A DNA stretch of 64,000 nucleotides from Stenotrophomonas sp. Marseille-Q4652 (GTDB taxonomy: Bacteria; Pseudomonadota; Gammaproteobacteria; Xanthomonadales; Xanthomonadaceae), in NCBI RefSeq assembly GCF_916618915.1, contig NZ_CAKAKE010000001.1, positions 186,001 through 250,000 on the forward strand, read 5' to 3'. The position numbers and the translations under genes were made by a program. This document shows, piece after piece, positions 7,974-17,807 of the stretch; within the stretch, counting starts at the first letter, position 1, and every line of letters starts with the position of its first letter. The notes under the pieces were generated by a model that saw only the letters and a list, made by a program, of their open reading frames with translations, was not told where the DNA came from and did no database searches.

Positions 7974-9589
7974 CCGACGATGACCAGAAACAACTCGGCA
8001 AGACCCTGTGGGCCATTGCCGACCAGCTGCGCGGCAGCATGAACGCGGACGACTTCCGCGACTACATGCTGTCCTTCCTGTTCCTGCGCTACCTGTCGGA
8101 CAACTACGAGGCGGCAGCGAAGAAGGAGCTGGGCTCGGACTATCCCGACCCCCAGACCATCGGCAACGGCGGCAAGACGCCGCTGTCGGTGTGGTACGCG
8201 GCCAACCCGGACGATATCGCTGCGTTCGAGCAGCAGATGCGGCGCAAGGCGCATTACGTCATCCAGCCCAGGTACCTGTGGGGCAATATCGTCCACCTGG
8301 CAAAGGCCCAGGACCGCGACTTGCTGGAAACCCTGCAGAAGGGCTTCAAGCACATCGAGGAGGACTCCTTCGAGAGCGAATTCCAGGGCCTGTTTTCGGA
8401 GATCAACCTGACCTCGGACAAGCTGGGCAGGAAGTACGAGGACCGCAATGCCAAGCTGTGCTCGATCATCAGCGAGCTGGCCCGCGGCATGGCGCTGTTC
8501 TCCACCGAGGCGGACACGCTGGGCGATGCCTACGAGTACCTGATTGGCCAGTTCGCCGCCGGCAGCGGCAAGAAGGCGGGCGAGTTCTACACGCCGCAGC
8601 AGATTTCCAACATCCTGTCGGCGATTGTGACGCTGGACAGCCAGGAACCGAAGACCGGCCCGCGCGGCAAGCTGGACAGCGTGTTCGATTTCGCCTGCGG
8701 GTCGGGCTCGCTGCTGCTCAACATCCGCCAGCGCATGAAGAAAGCGGGCGGCAGCATCGGCAAGATCGTGGGCCAGGAATACAACATCACCACTTACAAC
8801 CTGGCGCGCATGAACATGCTGCTGCACGGGGTGAAGGACACCGAGTTCGAGATCTACCACGGCGACACGCTGAAGAACGACTGGGACTGGCTGCGCGAAA
8901 CCAATCCGGCGAAGAAGCCGCGTTTCGACGCCGTGGTCGCCAACCCGCCCTTCAGCTACCGCTGGGAGCCGGGCGAGGCGATGGCGCAGGACCCGCGCTT
9001 CAAGAACCACGGGGTGGCGCCCAAGAGCGCGGCCGATTTCGCCTTCCTGCTGCACGGCCTGCATTACCTGAAGGATGACGGCGTGATGGCGATCATCCTG
9101 CCGCACGGTGTGCTGTTCCGTGGCGGCAAGGAGGCCGACATCCGCCGCAAGCTGCTGGAGGACGGCCACATCGACACGGTGATCGGGCTGCCGGCCAACC
9201 TGTTCTATTCCACCGGCATCCCGGTATGCATCCTGGTGCTGAAGAAGTGCAAGAAGCCGGACGATGTGTTGTTCATCAACGCCGCCGAGCACTTCACCAA
9301 GGGCAAGCGCCAGAACCAGCTGAGCGATGCGCATATCGAGCGGATCGTTTCTGCATATCGCGATCGCTCGGAACAGGAGCGCTACTCCCGCCGGGTGACG
9401 ATGCAGGAGATCATCGACAACGACTACAACCTCAACATCTCGCGTTACGTCAGTACTGCTGAGGCGGAGAAGGAGATCGACCTGGCAGTGGTACATGCCG
9501 ATTTGATGAAGATCGAAGCCGAGCTGGCTGAAGCGAAGGCACGGCACAACGTGTTTCTCGCCGAACTTGGCTTGGCGGCACTGCCATGA
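7970..9589 (+). CDS. hsdM: Type I restriction modification methyltransferase HsdM
   Basis: N6-adenine methyltransferase subunit, 539 residues. An N-terminal helical HsdM_N domain (LWAIADQLRGSMNADDFRDYML) precedes the methyltransferase domain, with SAM motif I FACGSG (about 241-246) and catalytic motif IV NPPF (about 325-328). The protein ends in a charged helix that usually contacts HsdS. It begins within the rhuM stop (4-nt overlap) and ends within the start of the next gene. The cassette order R-S-rhuM-M is unlike the common R-M-S order. With hsdR broken, this subunit plus HsdS could still act as an orphan methyltransferase. Confidence 0.93.
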   Translation: MTDDDQKQLGKTLWAIADQLRGSMNADDFRDYMLSFLFLRYLSDNYEAAAKKELGSDYPDPQTIGNGGKTPLSVWYAANPDDIAAFEQQMRRKAHYVIQPRYLWGNIVHLAKAQDRDLLETLQKGFKHIEEDSFESEFQGLFSEINLTSDKLGRKYEDRNAKLCSIISELARGMALFSTEADTLGDAYEYLIGQFAAGSGKKAGEFYTPQQISNILSAIVTLDSQEPKTGPRGKLDSVFDFACGSGSLLLNIRQRMKKAGGSIGKIVGQEYNITTYNLARMNMLLHGVKDTEFEIYHGDTLKNDWDWLRETNPAKKPRFDAVVANPPFSYRWEPGEAMAQDPRFKNHGVAPKSAADFAFLLHGLHYLKDDGVMAIILPHGVLFRGGKEADIRRKLLEDGHIDTVIGLPANLFYSTGIPVCILVLKKCKKPDDVLFINAAEHFTKGKRQNQLSDAHIERIVSAYRDRSEQERYSRRVTMQEIIDNDYNLNISRYVSTAEAEKEIDLAVVHADLMKIEAELAEAKARHNVFLAELGLAALP

Positions 9590-10167
9590 CCGTGCTGCGT
9601 TGCACTGCCAAATTGCTCAAGCGCCTGAAACTGCCGGCCAAACCGCCTGTACCGGAAGCGCAAGCCAACCCGCTGGGTGAGTGGTATGCCGATATCGATT
9701 TCTGCAACCGCAAGCCGTATGTGGTGATGCTCAACGCGGCCACCGGTGCAACACTGATGCTCAATGGCAATGCCGCCGGCCTGCGCGTGCTGCATGAGCG
9801 TGCCGCGGTGCAATTTGCTTCCTTGTGCGAGTACTACGGCATCGACAGCGACAAGGTCGATGCCGAGGTGGCGGCGCTGCAGGCGGGCTTTGTTTTCGGT
9901 GCCACTGCCGACCGCAGCCTGCTGGCTTCGATGAATCAACGCAAGGAAATGGCTTGGTTGCGCTTCGAGCATGACGGCTACTCGCTGGCGGAAGCGGCGC
10001 TGCGGGAATGGGAGGGTTTTTTCAAGCATCCCGCATTGGGCCGCAACACCCGCTACAACATGCAGTGGCATAAGCCGCTGGAGTTGCTGCAGCAGCATTT
10101 GCTGCCACCGGCGCAGATCATTGTGTTTCCGCGCGGGCGTGCAGCCCAACCTGCGGATTCAGGCTGA
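9586..10167 (+). CDS. DUF6933-like protein of unknown function
   Basis: A 193-residue protein beginning with a pattern typical of DUF6933 proteins: LRCTAKLLKRL, then a W-Y-A-D segment with CNRKPYVVMLN (about 42-52). I know of no assigned function for that family; members are small and soluble and occur beside defence or mobile genes. No membrane segment, metal site or nuclease motif stands out. It overlaps hsdM by 4 nt and ends the cassette 61 nt before prpF, so it is probably co-translated with the RM genes. The family assignment is from memory of the N-terminal motif. Confidence 0.6.
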   Translation: MTVLRCTAKLLKRLKLPAKPPVPEAQANPLGEWYADIDFCNRKPYVVMLNAATGATLMLNGNAAGLRVLHERAAVQFASLCEYYGIDSDKVDAEVAALQAGFVFGATADRSLLASMNQRKEMAWLRFEHDGYSLAEAALREWEGFFKHPALGRNTRYNMQWHKPLELLQQHLLPPAQIIVFPRGRAAQPADSG

Positions 10168-10228
10168 CCCTTGCCTTGCTGTCTTAGTTCTTCCTGTCAT
10201 TTCCTGCTGACCTGCCCCGGATTACGCC

Positions 10229-11437
10229 ATGACTGTTCCCGTCCCGCTCCATGCTCCCCAGCTCCGCATCCCGGCCACCTATATGCGTGGCGGCACCTCC
10301 AAGGGCGTGTTCTTCCGCCTGGAGGACCTGCCCGCAGCGGCCCAGCTGCCCGGCAAGGCCCGTGATGCGCTGCTGCAGCGGGTGATCGGCTCGCCCGATC
10401 CCTACGGCAAGCAGACCGACGGCATGGGCGGGGCGACTTCGAGCACCAGCAAGTGCGTGATCATCTCGCCCAGCACCCGGCCCGGGCACGATGTGGACTA
10501 CCTGTACGGCCAGGTCTCGATCGATACCGACTTCGTCGACTGGTCGGGCAACTGCGGCAACCTGTCCACCGCCGCCGGCGCGTTCGCGATCCACGCCGGC
10601 TACATCCCGGCCGAGCGCCTGCGCGAGGACGGTCCCTGCGTGGTGCGCATCTGGCAGGCCAACATCGGCAAGACCATCATTGCCCACGTGCCGGTCAGCG
10701 GCGGCCAGGTGCAGGAAACCGGCGACTTCGAGCTGGACGGGGTGACCTTCCCGGCCGCGGAGATCGTGCTGGAGTTCGTCGATCCGGCCGACGAGGGCGA
10801 AGGCGAGGGTGGTGGGGCGCTGTTCCCGACCGGCAACCTCGTCGACGAACTCGACGTGCCCGGCGTGGGCACGCTCGAGGCGACGATGATCACCGCCGGC
10901 ATCCCCACCGTGTTCGTCAACGCCGCCGACATCGGCTACACCGGCACCGAGCTGCAGCCGGCGATCAACGAGGACAAGGCCGCGCTGGCGAAGCTGGAGG
11001 CGATCCGCGTCGCCGGCGCGCTGCGCATGGGCCTGATCAAGGCGGCGGAGGAGGCGCTCAAGCGCCAGCACACGCCCAAGGTCGCCTTCGTCGCGCCGGC
11101 CACTGCCTACACCTCGTCCGCGGGCAAGGCCGTGGAGGCCGGTGACATCGACCTGGTGGTGCGCGCCATGTCGATGGGCAAGCTGCACCACGCGATGATG
11201 GGCACCGCCGCGGTGGCCATCGCCACGGCTGCCTCGATCCCCGGCACCCTGGTCAACCTCGCCGCCGGTGGTGGCGAGCGCAATGCGGTGCGCTTCGGCC
11301 ATCCCTCCGGCACGCTGCGGGTCGGCGCCGAGGCGAAGTTGGTCGACGGCCAGTGGACGGTGACCAAGGCGATCATGAGCCGCAGCGCCCGCGTCCTGAT
11401 GGAAGGCTGGGTGCGGGTTCCGTCCGACAGCTTCTGA
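10229..11437 (+). CDS. prpF: 2-methylaconitate cis-trans isomerase PrpF
   Basis: Isomerises the 2-methylaconitate made by AcnD so that aconitase can complete the methylcitrate cycle. The 402-residue length matches the family (about 390-400). Signature stretches are YMRGGTSKGVFF near the N-terminus, SSTSKC (the family's catalytic lysine region, about 70-75) and SGNCGN (catalytic cysteine, about 109). The second half has the repeated diaminopimelate-epimerase-like fold with GGERNAVRFGHPSG. The start ATG is preceded by no strong ribosome binding site. Transcription from acnD must now cross the inserted cassette, or prpF must use a new promoter. Confidence 0.95.
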   Translation: MTVPVPLHAPQLRIPATYMRGGTSKGVFFRLEDLPAAAQLPGKARDALLQRVIGSPDPYGKQTDGMGGATSSTSKCVIISPSTRPGHDVDYLYGQVSIDTDFVDWSGNCGNLSTAAGAFAIHAGYIPAERLREDGPCVVRIWQANIGKTIIAHVPVSGGQVQETGDFELDGVTFPAAEIVLEFVDPADEGEGEGGGALFPTGNLVDELDVPGVGTLEATMITAGIPTVFVNAADIGYTGTELQPAINEDKAALAKLEAIRVAGALRMGLIKAAEEALKRQHTPKVAFVAPATAYTSSAGKAVEAGDIDLVVRAMSMGKLHHAMMGTAAVAIATAASIPGTLVNLAAGGGERNAVRFGHPSGTLRVGAEAKLVDGQWTVTKAIMSRSARVLMEGWVRVPSDSF

Positions 11438-11522
11438 GCCCGGGGCAGGGCCTGCCGGCCATGCGGGTCGTAGAATCGACGGGCTGCCAGTGCAGCCCGT
11501 TCCTGTATCCGGTGTCCCCCTG

Positions 11523-12743
11523 ATGTCCCCTCCCGTTGCTTCCCCCGTGCCGTCCTCGCGCTGGCTGCTGCCCACGCTCGCCCTGCTGTCGGCGGTCGCG
11601 CCGCTGGCCACCGACATGTACCTGCCGTCGCTGCCGCGCATGGCCCAGGAACTGGGCTCCACGGCGGCCGGCATCCAGCTGACCCTCACCGCCTTCCTCG
11701 CCGGACTGGGCTGCGGCCAGTTCTTCATCGGCCCGTTGTCCGATGCGATCGGCCGGCGCCGGCCGCTGCTGGCCGGTGCACTGCTGTGCCTGGTCGCCAG
11801 TGTGCTGTGCGCGCTCAGCGACACCCTGGAACTGCTGGTCGCCGCGCGCTTCCTGCAGGGCTTCAGCGGCGCGGCCGGGGTGGTGCTGGCACGCGCGATC
11901 ATCGCCGACACCAGCGGCGGCAACGACGCTGCGCGGCGGCTGAGCCTGATGATGGTCATCGGTGGCGTGGCCCCGGTGCTGGCACCGACCCTCGGCGGTC
12001 TGGTCGCGGCCAGTGCCGGCTGGCGCGCGGTGCTCTGGATGCTGGCCGGGCTGGTGGCGCTGATGTGCGTGGGCGTGCTCGCCGTGGTGCGCGAGACCCT
12101 GCCGCCGGCTGCACGCCACGGTGGCGGGGTGGGCACCATCCTTGGCAATGCCGGCAAGGTATTGCGCCGTCGCCGCTACCTCGGCTATGCCCTGACCGTG
12201 GTGTTCGCCTTCGCGGTGATGTTCTCCTACATCGCCGCCTCGCCGTTCGTGCTGCAGAACGTGATCGGCCTGTCGCCGACCGTGTACGGGCTGGCGTTCG
12301 GTACCAACGCGGTGGCGCTGATTCTGGCCAACGTGGCCAATGCGCGGCTGGTTGGTCGCATCGCGCCCGAGCGGCTGCTGCGCGCCGGCGTCTGCGGGCT
12401 GCTGCTGGCCACCGCCACGCTGGCCGCACTGCTGTTGGCACTGGACGTGCCGAAGTGGCCGGTGCTGGTCGTGCTGTGGCTGGTGATGGCCTGCCTGGGC
12501 CTGGTGTACGGCAACGGCACCGCGCTGGCACTGGGCCAGGTGCGCGAGCTGGCCGGTACGGGTTCGGCCTTCCTGGGTACCTTCCAGTTCATTGGAGGCG
12601 CCGCTGTGGCGCCCTTGGTGGGCCTGGCCGGCGAGCACGATCCGCGGCCGATGGCGGTGGCGATGCTGGGCGCGGCCCTGCTCTCGGCCACCGCGCTGTT
12701 CGTTGTCGCCGCGCGCGGCCGGGACCACCGCCAGGCACTCTGA
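11523..12743 (+). CDS. Bcr/CflA family MFS drug efflux transporter
   Basis: A 406-residue inner-membrane antiporter with 12 predicted helices. Family marks are the first-helix motif DMYLPSLPRMAQEL, the MFS motif A variant GPLSDAIGRRRPLL in the loop after helix 2, and the motif C-like stretch VIGGVAPVLAPTLGG. These point to the Bcr/CflA group exporting bicyclomycin, chloramphenicol and similar compounds; the actual substrate cannot be read from sequence. The ATG at 11523 is preferred over an in-frame GTG at 11490 because the protein then starts just before the first helix. It is separated from prpF by 85 bases containing a TAGAAT box that may be its -10. Confidence 0.85.
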   Translation: MSPPVASPVPSSRWLLPTLALLSAVAPLATDMYLPSLPRMAQELGSTAAGIQLTLTAFLAGLGCGQFFIGPLSDAIGRRRPLLAGALLCLVASVLCALSDTLELLVAARFLQGFSGAAGVVLARAIIADTSGGNDAARRLSLMMVIGGVAPVLAPTLGGLVAASAGWRAVLWMLAGLVALMCVGVLAVVRETLPPAARHGGGVGTILGNAGKVLRRRRYLGYALTVVFAFAVMFSYIAASPFVLQNVIGLSPTVYGLAFGTNAVALILANVANARLVGRIAPERLLRAGVCGLLLATATLAALLLALDVPKWPVLVVLWLVMACLGLVYGNGTALALGQVRELAGTGSAFLGTFQFIGGAAVAPLVGLAGEHDPRPMAVAMLGAALLSATALFVVAARGRDHRQAL

Positions 12744-12781
12744 CCGGACCGCGTCGTTGCCGCCATTGCGTTGCCGGGTCC

Positions 12782-12787
12782 TATACT
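12782..12787 (+). promoter_or_regulatory. Candidate -10 box of the alpha-2-macroglobulin gene
   Basis: TATACT lies 26 nt before the chosen start codon, with TTGCCG about 19 nt upstream as a poor -35. It is the best sigma-70-like match in the short gap after the MFS gene. The call rests on hexamer similarity only. Confidence 0.35.
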
Positions 12788-12813
12788 CGGCGCGTTCCGG
12801 GGAGAGGATCGCA

Positions 12814-15800
12814 ATGGACAGGAAGTGCATGGCAGTTGGGAGTCGCGCAGCGTGGATGCGCACGGCAGTTCTGGTGGTCGCCCTGCTGGCGTTGCTGCTG
12901 GGCGGGTGCGAGCGCAACACCTCCGGGCAGCTGCCCGAACCCGGTGGCGAGGCCATCCAGGCCACTGCCGCCGACGAGCCCACCGACTTCGGCCTGGTGC
13001 GGGCCTGGCCCGACCAGAAGAGCGATGGTGTGTCGCTGGTGCTGGAGTTCTCGAGGCCGCTGGTCGGCACCCAGGATTTCGACCGCCTGCTGCGCTTCGA
13101 GGAGAAGGCCGGCAACGAGGACAGCAGCTGGTCGCTGTCCGATGACGGCAGGAGCCTGCGCTATCCCTTCGTCGAGGCGGCGAAGGACTACACCATCCTC
13201 ATTTCCGCCGACCTGCTGGCCGCCGATGGCAGCCGGCTGGGCAGCGAACTGAAGCAGAAGGTGCACACCGGCCAGCTGCGCCCGGTGGCGGGCTTCGCCT
13301 CGCAGGGCAGCGTGCTGCCGGCGCGCGACAGCCGCGGCCTGCCGGTGGTGTCGGTCAACGTGGCCGAGGCGGACGTGGAGTTCCTGCGCGTGCACGAGAA
13401 GCAGCTGCCGCTGTTCTTCAGCCAGTACCAGCGCGGCGGCCGCCGCGGCAGCTGGGAACTGGACAGCGACTACGGCGACAAGACGCCGCTGTCGCAGCTG
13501 GCCGAGCCGGTCTACGTCAACCGCTTCGTGCTCGGCGGCAAGCAGAACGAGCGCGTGCTGACCTACCTGCCCACCCAGGGCATCAAGGAGCTGCAGCAGC
13601 CGGGCCTGTACTTTGCGGTGATGAAGCGCACCGGCAGCTATGACGGCGAATACGACACCGCGTTCTTCACCGTCAGCGACATCGGCCTGCACACCCGCGC
13701 CTACAGGGAGCAGTTGTTCGTCCACACCGCCTCGCTGCAGTCGGGCGCGGCGCTGAAGAAGGTCGAGCTTCGCATCCTCGATGCCAAGGGCGAGGTCGTC
13801 CTCAAGGGCCAGACCGACGCCAACGGCAACGCGGTGCTGAACTACAAGCTCGACGCCGGCCATGTGCTGGTGGCCAGCAGTGGCGGCGACACCAGCTTCC
13901 TGCCGTTCAACCAGCCGGCGCTGGACCTGAGCGAGTTCGCCGTCGCCGGCCGCCAGAACGCCTGGTTTGACGTGTTCGCCTGGTCCGGCCGCGACCTGTA
14001 CCGGCCGGGCGAGACCGTGCGCATCTCGGCGATCCTGCGCGACAATGACGGCAAGCCGGTCAGCGGCCCGGGCAAGGGCGGGCAGGCGGTGTTCCTGCGG
14101 CTCAGGCAGCCGGACGGCAAGATCTTCCGCGAGACTCGGCTGGAACCGGGCGAGCAGGGCTATTTCGGTTTCGAACAGCTGATCCCGGCCGACGCACCGA
14201 CCGGCCGCTGGCAGGTCGAGTTCCGCACCGATCCGGCGAGCAAGGAAGCGGTGCAGGGCATGGTGTTGCGCATCGAGGAGTTCCTGCCCGAGCGCATGAA
14301 GCTGGACCTGGACAGCGCGCAGAAGACGCTCAGGCCCGGCGAGCCGCTGAAGCTGCAGGCCGATGCGGCCTACCTGTACGGTGCCCCCGCCGACGGCAAC
14401 CGCTTCACCGCCAGGCTTGCAGTGGCAGTGGAACAACACCCGGTGGCGTCGCTGCCGGGCTATTTCTTCGGCGATGCAACGCTGTCGTTGCCGCGCGAGG
14501 CCAAGGACGTCATCGACAGCGAGTTCCCGGCTGACGGCAGGCTGCGCCAGGACGTCGAACTGCCGGCCGAAGCCAAGCCGGTCAGCCCGATCGCGGCGAT
14601 CGTCTCCGGCAGCGTCTACGAGACCGGCGGCCGCACCGTCACCCGCACGCTCAAGCGCGTGCTATGGCCCGCCCCGGCGCTGGTCGGCGTGCGCCCGCTG
14701 TTCGATGACAAGGAAGGTGCCGACGCCAATGCCAATGCGCGCTTCGAGCTGGTGCGCGTGGATGCCGACGGCAAGCCGCAGCCTGCGGCGGGTCTGAAGG
14801 TCACCCTGGTGCGCGAGTTGCGCGACTACCACTGGACCTGGAACGAGAACCGCTGGGACTACGACTTCACCCGCCGCTTCGAGAACAAGGAAACGCGCAC
14901 CCTCGATGCCGCCGCCACGGCGGTGAAGTTCGACTTCCCGGTGGAGTGGGGCGAATACCGCGTCGACGTGTTCGACCCGGCCACCGGGCTGACCCTGCGC
15001 TATCCGTTCCGCGCCGGCTGGAGCTGGGGTGATGAGAACCGTGGTCTGGATGCGCGCCCGGACAAGGTCAAGCTGGCGCTGGACAGGACCGGCTACAAGG
15101 TCGGCGACACGCTCAAGGTCACGGTGACCCCGCCCCATGCCGGGCGTGGCGTGCTGATGGTAGAGAGCGACCGCCTGCTGTACGTGCAGGAGATCGATGC
15201 CAGGGCCGGCAGCACGTTCGAGATCCCGGTCACCGCCGACTGGGAGCGCCACGACGTCTATGTCACGGCACTGGTGTTCCGTGGGGGCAGCGCGCCGAGC
15301 AAGGTCACCCCGGCACGCGCGGTCGGCGTGGTCCACGTACCGATGGAGCGCAAGGACCGCCGCGTTGCCGTCGGCCTGTCGGCACCGAAGCAGATGCGGC
15401 CGCAGCAGGACCTGCCGGTGACCGTGTCGGTGCCGGAGCTGGCCGGCAAGGCCGCCCACGTCACCGTCTCGGCGGTGGACGTCGGCATCCTCAACATCAC
15501 CCGTTTCCCCGTGCCCGATGCCGGCGCGCACTTCTTCGCGCAGCGCCGGCTGGGCGTGGATGCGTACGACATCTACGGCCGGGTGATCGAGAGCTTCGAA
15601 GGCGCCACCGGCAAGCTGCGCTTCGGCGGCGACATGGCGCTGGCCGCGCTGCCGCAGGCGCGCCGCCCGACCGCCCGGGTGCAGACCGTGGACCTGTTCT
15701 CTGGCCCGGTGAAACTCGATGCCCGCGGCAACGCGAGGGTCAGGCTGGCGGTGCCGGACTTCAACGGCACGCTGCGGGTGTCAGCGCTGGTCTATTCCGA

Positions 15801-17754
15801 CCAGCACTACGGCAACCGCGACGTCGAGACGCTGGTGCGCGCGCCGATCCTGGCCGAGGCCAGCATGCCGCGGGTGCTCGCCCCGGGCGACCGCAGCACG
15901 GTGACGCTGGACGTGCAGAACTTCACCGGCAAACCCGGCGAGTTCAGCGTGCGCGTGGATGGTGAGGGCCCGCTGGCCATCGCCGAGTCCTCGCGCAGCG
16001 TCAGGCTGGCCGACGGTGCCAAGACCACGCTGAGCTTCCCGCTCACGGCACGCGAGGGCTACACCGTGGCCAAGGTCCGGGTGCGCGTCGATGGCAACGG
16101 TTTCAAGGTCGACCGTCGCCATGACCTGCCGGTGCGCGCGGCCTGGCCGTCGGTGCTGCGTGCACAGACCCGCACGCTGGATCCGCTGGCCCCGGTGGCC
16201 ATGGACAGCAGCTTTGCTGCCGGACTGATGGAGGGTTCCGTCAACGCGCGCATGCTGGTCAGTGCGGTGCCGCCGATTCCCTTCGCCAGTGCGCTGCAGG
16301 GCGCGTTGAACTACCCCTACGGCTGCGCCGAACAGACCACCAGCAAGGGCTACGCCGCATTGCTGCTCGACGAGGCCACCTCGGCCATGCTCGGTGCCGA
16401 TGGCCTGACCGGACAGGCGCGACGCGAGCGTATGGAAGGCGCGTTCGGGCGGCTGGGTTCGATGCAGGTGGCCAACGGCAACTTCTCGATGTGGGGCGAC
16501 GACGGCTACGTCAATCCCTGGCTGACCCCGTACATCACCGAATTCCTGCTTGACGCCCGCGACGGTGGCTTCGCCGTGCCCGACAGCGTGCTGCAGAAGG
16601 CGCTGAACCGGCTCAGCGAGGACCTGCTGTCCGGGGGCAACCAGTTCTATGGCAGCGACCGCCGCGAGAGCCTGAAGTTCGCCAATCAGGCCTGGTCCGG
16701 CTACGTGCTGGCGCGGGTCAACCGTGCACCGCTGGGCACGCTGCGCGCGCTGTACGACAACGACCGCGACAAGGCCGTCAGCGGCCTGTCGCTGGTCCAC
16801 CTCGGCCTGGCGCTGACCCTGCAGGGCGACCGCAAGCGTGGCGAGGCCGCCATTGCCGCCGGCTTCGCCAGGGGCGGCGAGGCGCGCCCGCAGTACTTTG
16901 GCGATTACGGCAGCAGGCTGCGCGACGAGGCGCTGATGATCGCGCTGCTGCACGAGCGCGGCGTGGCCAGGTCCGAGTACGACGCCCGCGCCATTGCGCT
17001 GGGACGCGAGATTGATGCGCGCCGTTCCAGCGGCTGGATGTGGCTGAGCACGCAGGAGCAGGTGGCATTGGCGCGGCTGGGCAAGGCGCTGCTGGCCAAT
17101 CCGAAGAAGCTGGTTGCCGGCGAGCTGGTGGTCGGCGGCACGTCCGAGGACGTCGGTCCGCGCAAGGCCTTCGCCCGCGTGTTCGAAGCCGCGCAGCTGG
17201 CCCAGGGCGTGCGTTTCGTCCCGCAGGGCGACGCGCCGATGTTCGCCAGCCTGGAAGTGGCCGGCGTGCCGCGCACTGCGCCGGAGCCGGACAAGCGCGT
17301 GATCGGCATCGAGCGGGCCTGGTACACCACCGATGGCAAGCCGTGGACGCCACGGCCGCTGAAGGAGGGCGAGGCGCTGATCGTACGGCTGAGCATCACC
17401 GCCGACCGGGTCATCCCCGATGCCCTGGTCACCGACCTGCTGCCGGCCGGCCTGGAGATCGAGAACTTCAACCTGGGCGATGGCCGGCAGTGGGCCGACG
17501 TGGTGGTCGATGGGATCAACATCAGCGACCGCGCCGACGCGGCCGACGTCAGGCACGAGGAGTTCCGCGACGACCGCTACGTCGCCGCGCTCAAGCTCGA
17601 GCGTGGCAGCACCGCGCGGGTGTTCTATCTCGTCCGCGCGGTGACCCCGGGCACCTACACCGTGCCGCCGCCGCTGGCCGAGGACATGTACCGTCCCGAC
17701 CTGCGCGGGGTCGGCCGCAGCACCCCGGCCACGATCACCGTGGTGCAGCCCTGA
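12814..17754 (+). CDS. Alpha-2-macroglobulin family lipoprotein (YfhM-like)
   Basis: Giant periplasmic protease-trapping lipoprotein, 1646 residues, like E. coli YfhM (about 1650). The ATG at 12814 follows GGGGAGAGG and gives a signal peptide with lipobox LGGC (Cys32); longer in-frame starts read into the preceding MFS gene. MG1-type and other macroglobulin domains follow, then the thioester motif CAEQ (1171-1174) within YPYGCAEQTTS, the warhead that couples to attacking proteases. An alpha-helical TED domain and a C-terminal receptor-like domain complete it. The thioester is intact. Its partner PBP1C gene follows after 53 bases, the usual pairing for repairing breached peptidoglycan. Confidence 0.93.
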   Translation: MDRKCMAVGSRAAWMRTAVLVVALLALLLGGCERNTSGQLPEPGGEAIQATAADEPTDFGLVRAWPDQKSDGVSLVLEFSRPLVGTQDFDRLLRFEEKAGNEDSSWSLSDDGRSLRYPFVEAAKDYTILISADLLAADGSRLGSELKQKVHTGQLRPVAGFASQGSVLPARDSRGLPVVSVNVAEADVEFLRVHEKQLPLFFSQYQRGGRRGSWELDSDYGDKTPLSQLAEPVYVNRFVLGGKQNERVLTYLPTQGIKELQQPGLYFAVMKRTGSYDGEYDTAFFTVSDIGLHTRAYREQLFVHTASLQSGAALKKVELRILDAKGEVVLKGQTDANGNAVLNYKLDAGHVLVASSGGDTSFLPFNQPALDLSEFAVAGRQNAWFDVFAWSGRDLYRPGETVRISAILRDNDGKPVSGPGKGGQAVFLRLRQPDGKIFRETRLEPGEQGYFGFEQLIPADAPTGRWQVEFRTDPASKEAVQGMVLRIEEFLPERMKLDLDSAQKTLRPGEPLKLQADAAYLYGAPADGNRFTARLAVAVEQHPVASLPGYFFGDATLSLPREAKDVIDSEFPADGRLRQDVELPAEAKPVSPIAAIVSGSVYETGGRTVTRTLKRVLWPAPALVGVRPLFDDKEGADANANARFELVRVDADGKPQPAAGLKVTLVRELRDYHWTWNENRWDYDFTRRFENKETRTLDAAATAVKFDFPVEWGEYRVDVFDPATGLTLRYPFRAGWSWGDENRGLDARPDKVKLALDRTGYKVGDTLKVTVTPPHAGRGVLMVESDRLLYVQEIDARAGSTFEIPVTADWERHDVYVTALVFRGGSAPSKVTPARAVGVVHVPMERKDRRVAVGLSAPKQMRPQQDLPVTVSVPELAGKAAHVTVSAVDVGILNITRFPVPDAGAHFFAQRRLGVDAYDIYGRVIESFEGATGKLRFGGDMALAALPQARRPTARVQTVDLFSGPVKLDARGNARVRLAVPDFNGTLRVSALVYSDQHYGNRDVETLVRAPILAEASMPRVLAPGDRSTVTLDVQNFTGKPGEFSVRVDGEGPLAIAESSRSVRLADGAKTTLSFPLTAREGYTVAKVRVRVDGNGFKVDRRHDLPVRAAWPSVLRAQTRTLDPLAPVAMDSSFAAGLMEGSVNARMLVSAVPPIPFASALQGALNYPYGCAEQTTSKGYAALLLDEATSAMLGADGLTGQARRERMEGAFGRLGSMQVANGNFSMWGDDGYVNPWLTPYITEFLLDARDGGFAVPDSVLQKALNRLSEDLLSGGNQFYGSDRRESLKFANQAWSGYVLARVNRAPLGTLRALYDNDRDKAVSGLSLVHLGLALTLQGDRKRGEAAIAAGFARGGEARPQYFGDYGSRLRDEALMIALLHERGVARSEYDARAIALGREIDARRSSGWMWLSTQEQVALARLGKALLANPKKLVAGELVVGGTSEDVGPRKAFARVFEAAQLAQGVRFVPQGDAPMFASLEVAGVPRTAPEPDKRVIGIERAWYTTDGKPWTPRPLKEGEALIVRLSITADRVIPDALVTDLLPAGLEIENFNLGDGRQWADVVVDGINISDRADAADVRHEEFRDDRYVAALKLERGSTARVFYLVRAVTPGTYTVPPPLAEDMYRPDLRGVGRSTPATITVVQP

Positions 17755-17759
17755 TCCGT

Positions 17760-17790
17760 CGGCCGGCCATCCCGGGTGGGTGGCCGGCCG
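17760..17790. repeat. Stem-loop between the macroglobulin gene and pbpC
   Basis: A perfect 10-bp inverted repeat (CGGCCGGCCA / TGGCCGGCCG) with an 11-nt loop begins 5 bases after the upstream stop codon. No T-run follows, so it is more likely a partial transcription attenuator or 3'-end protector than a full terminator. Confidence 0.5.
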
Positions 17791-17807
17791 TCGTGGCCTG
17801 AAACGCA

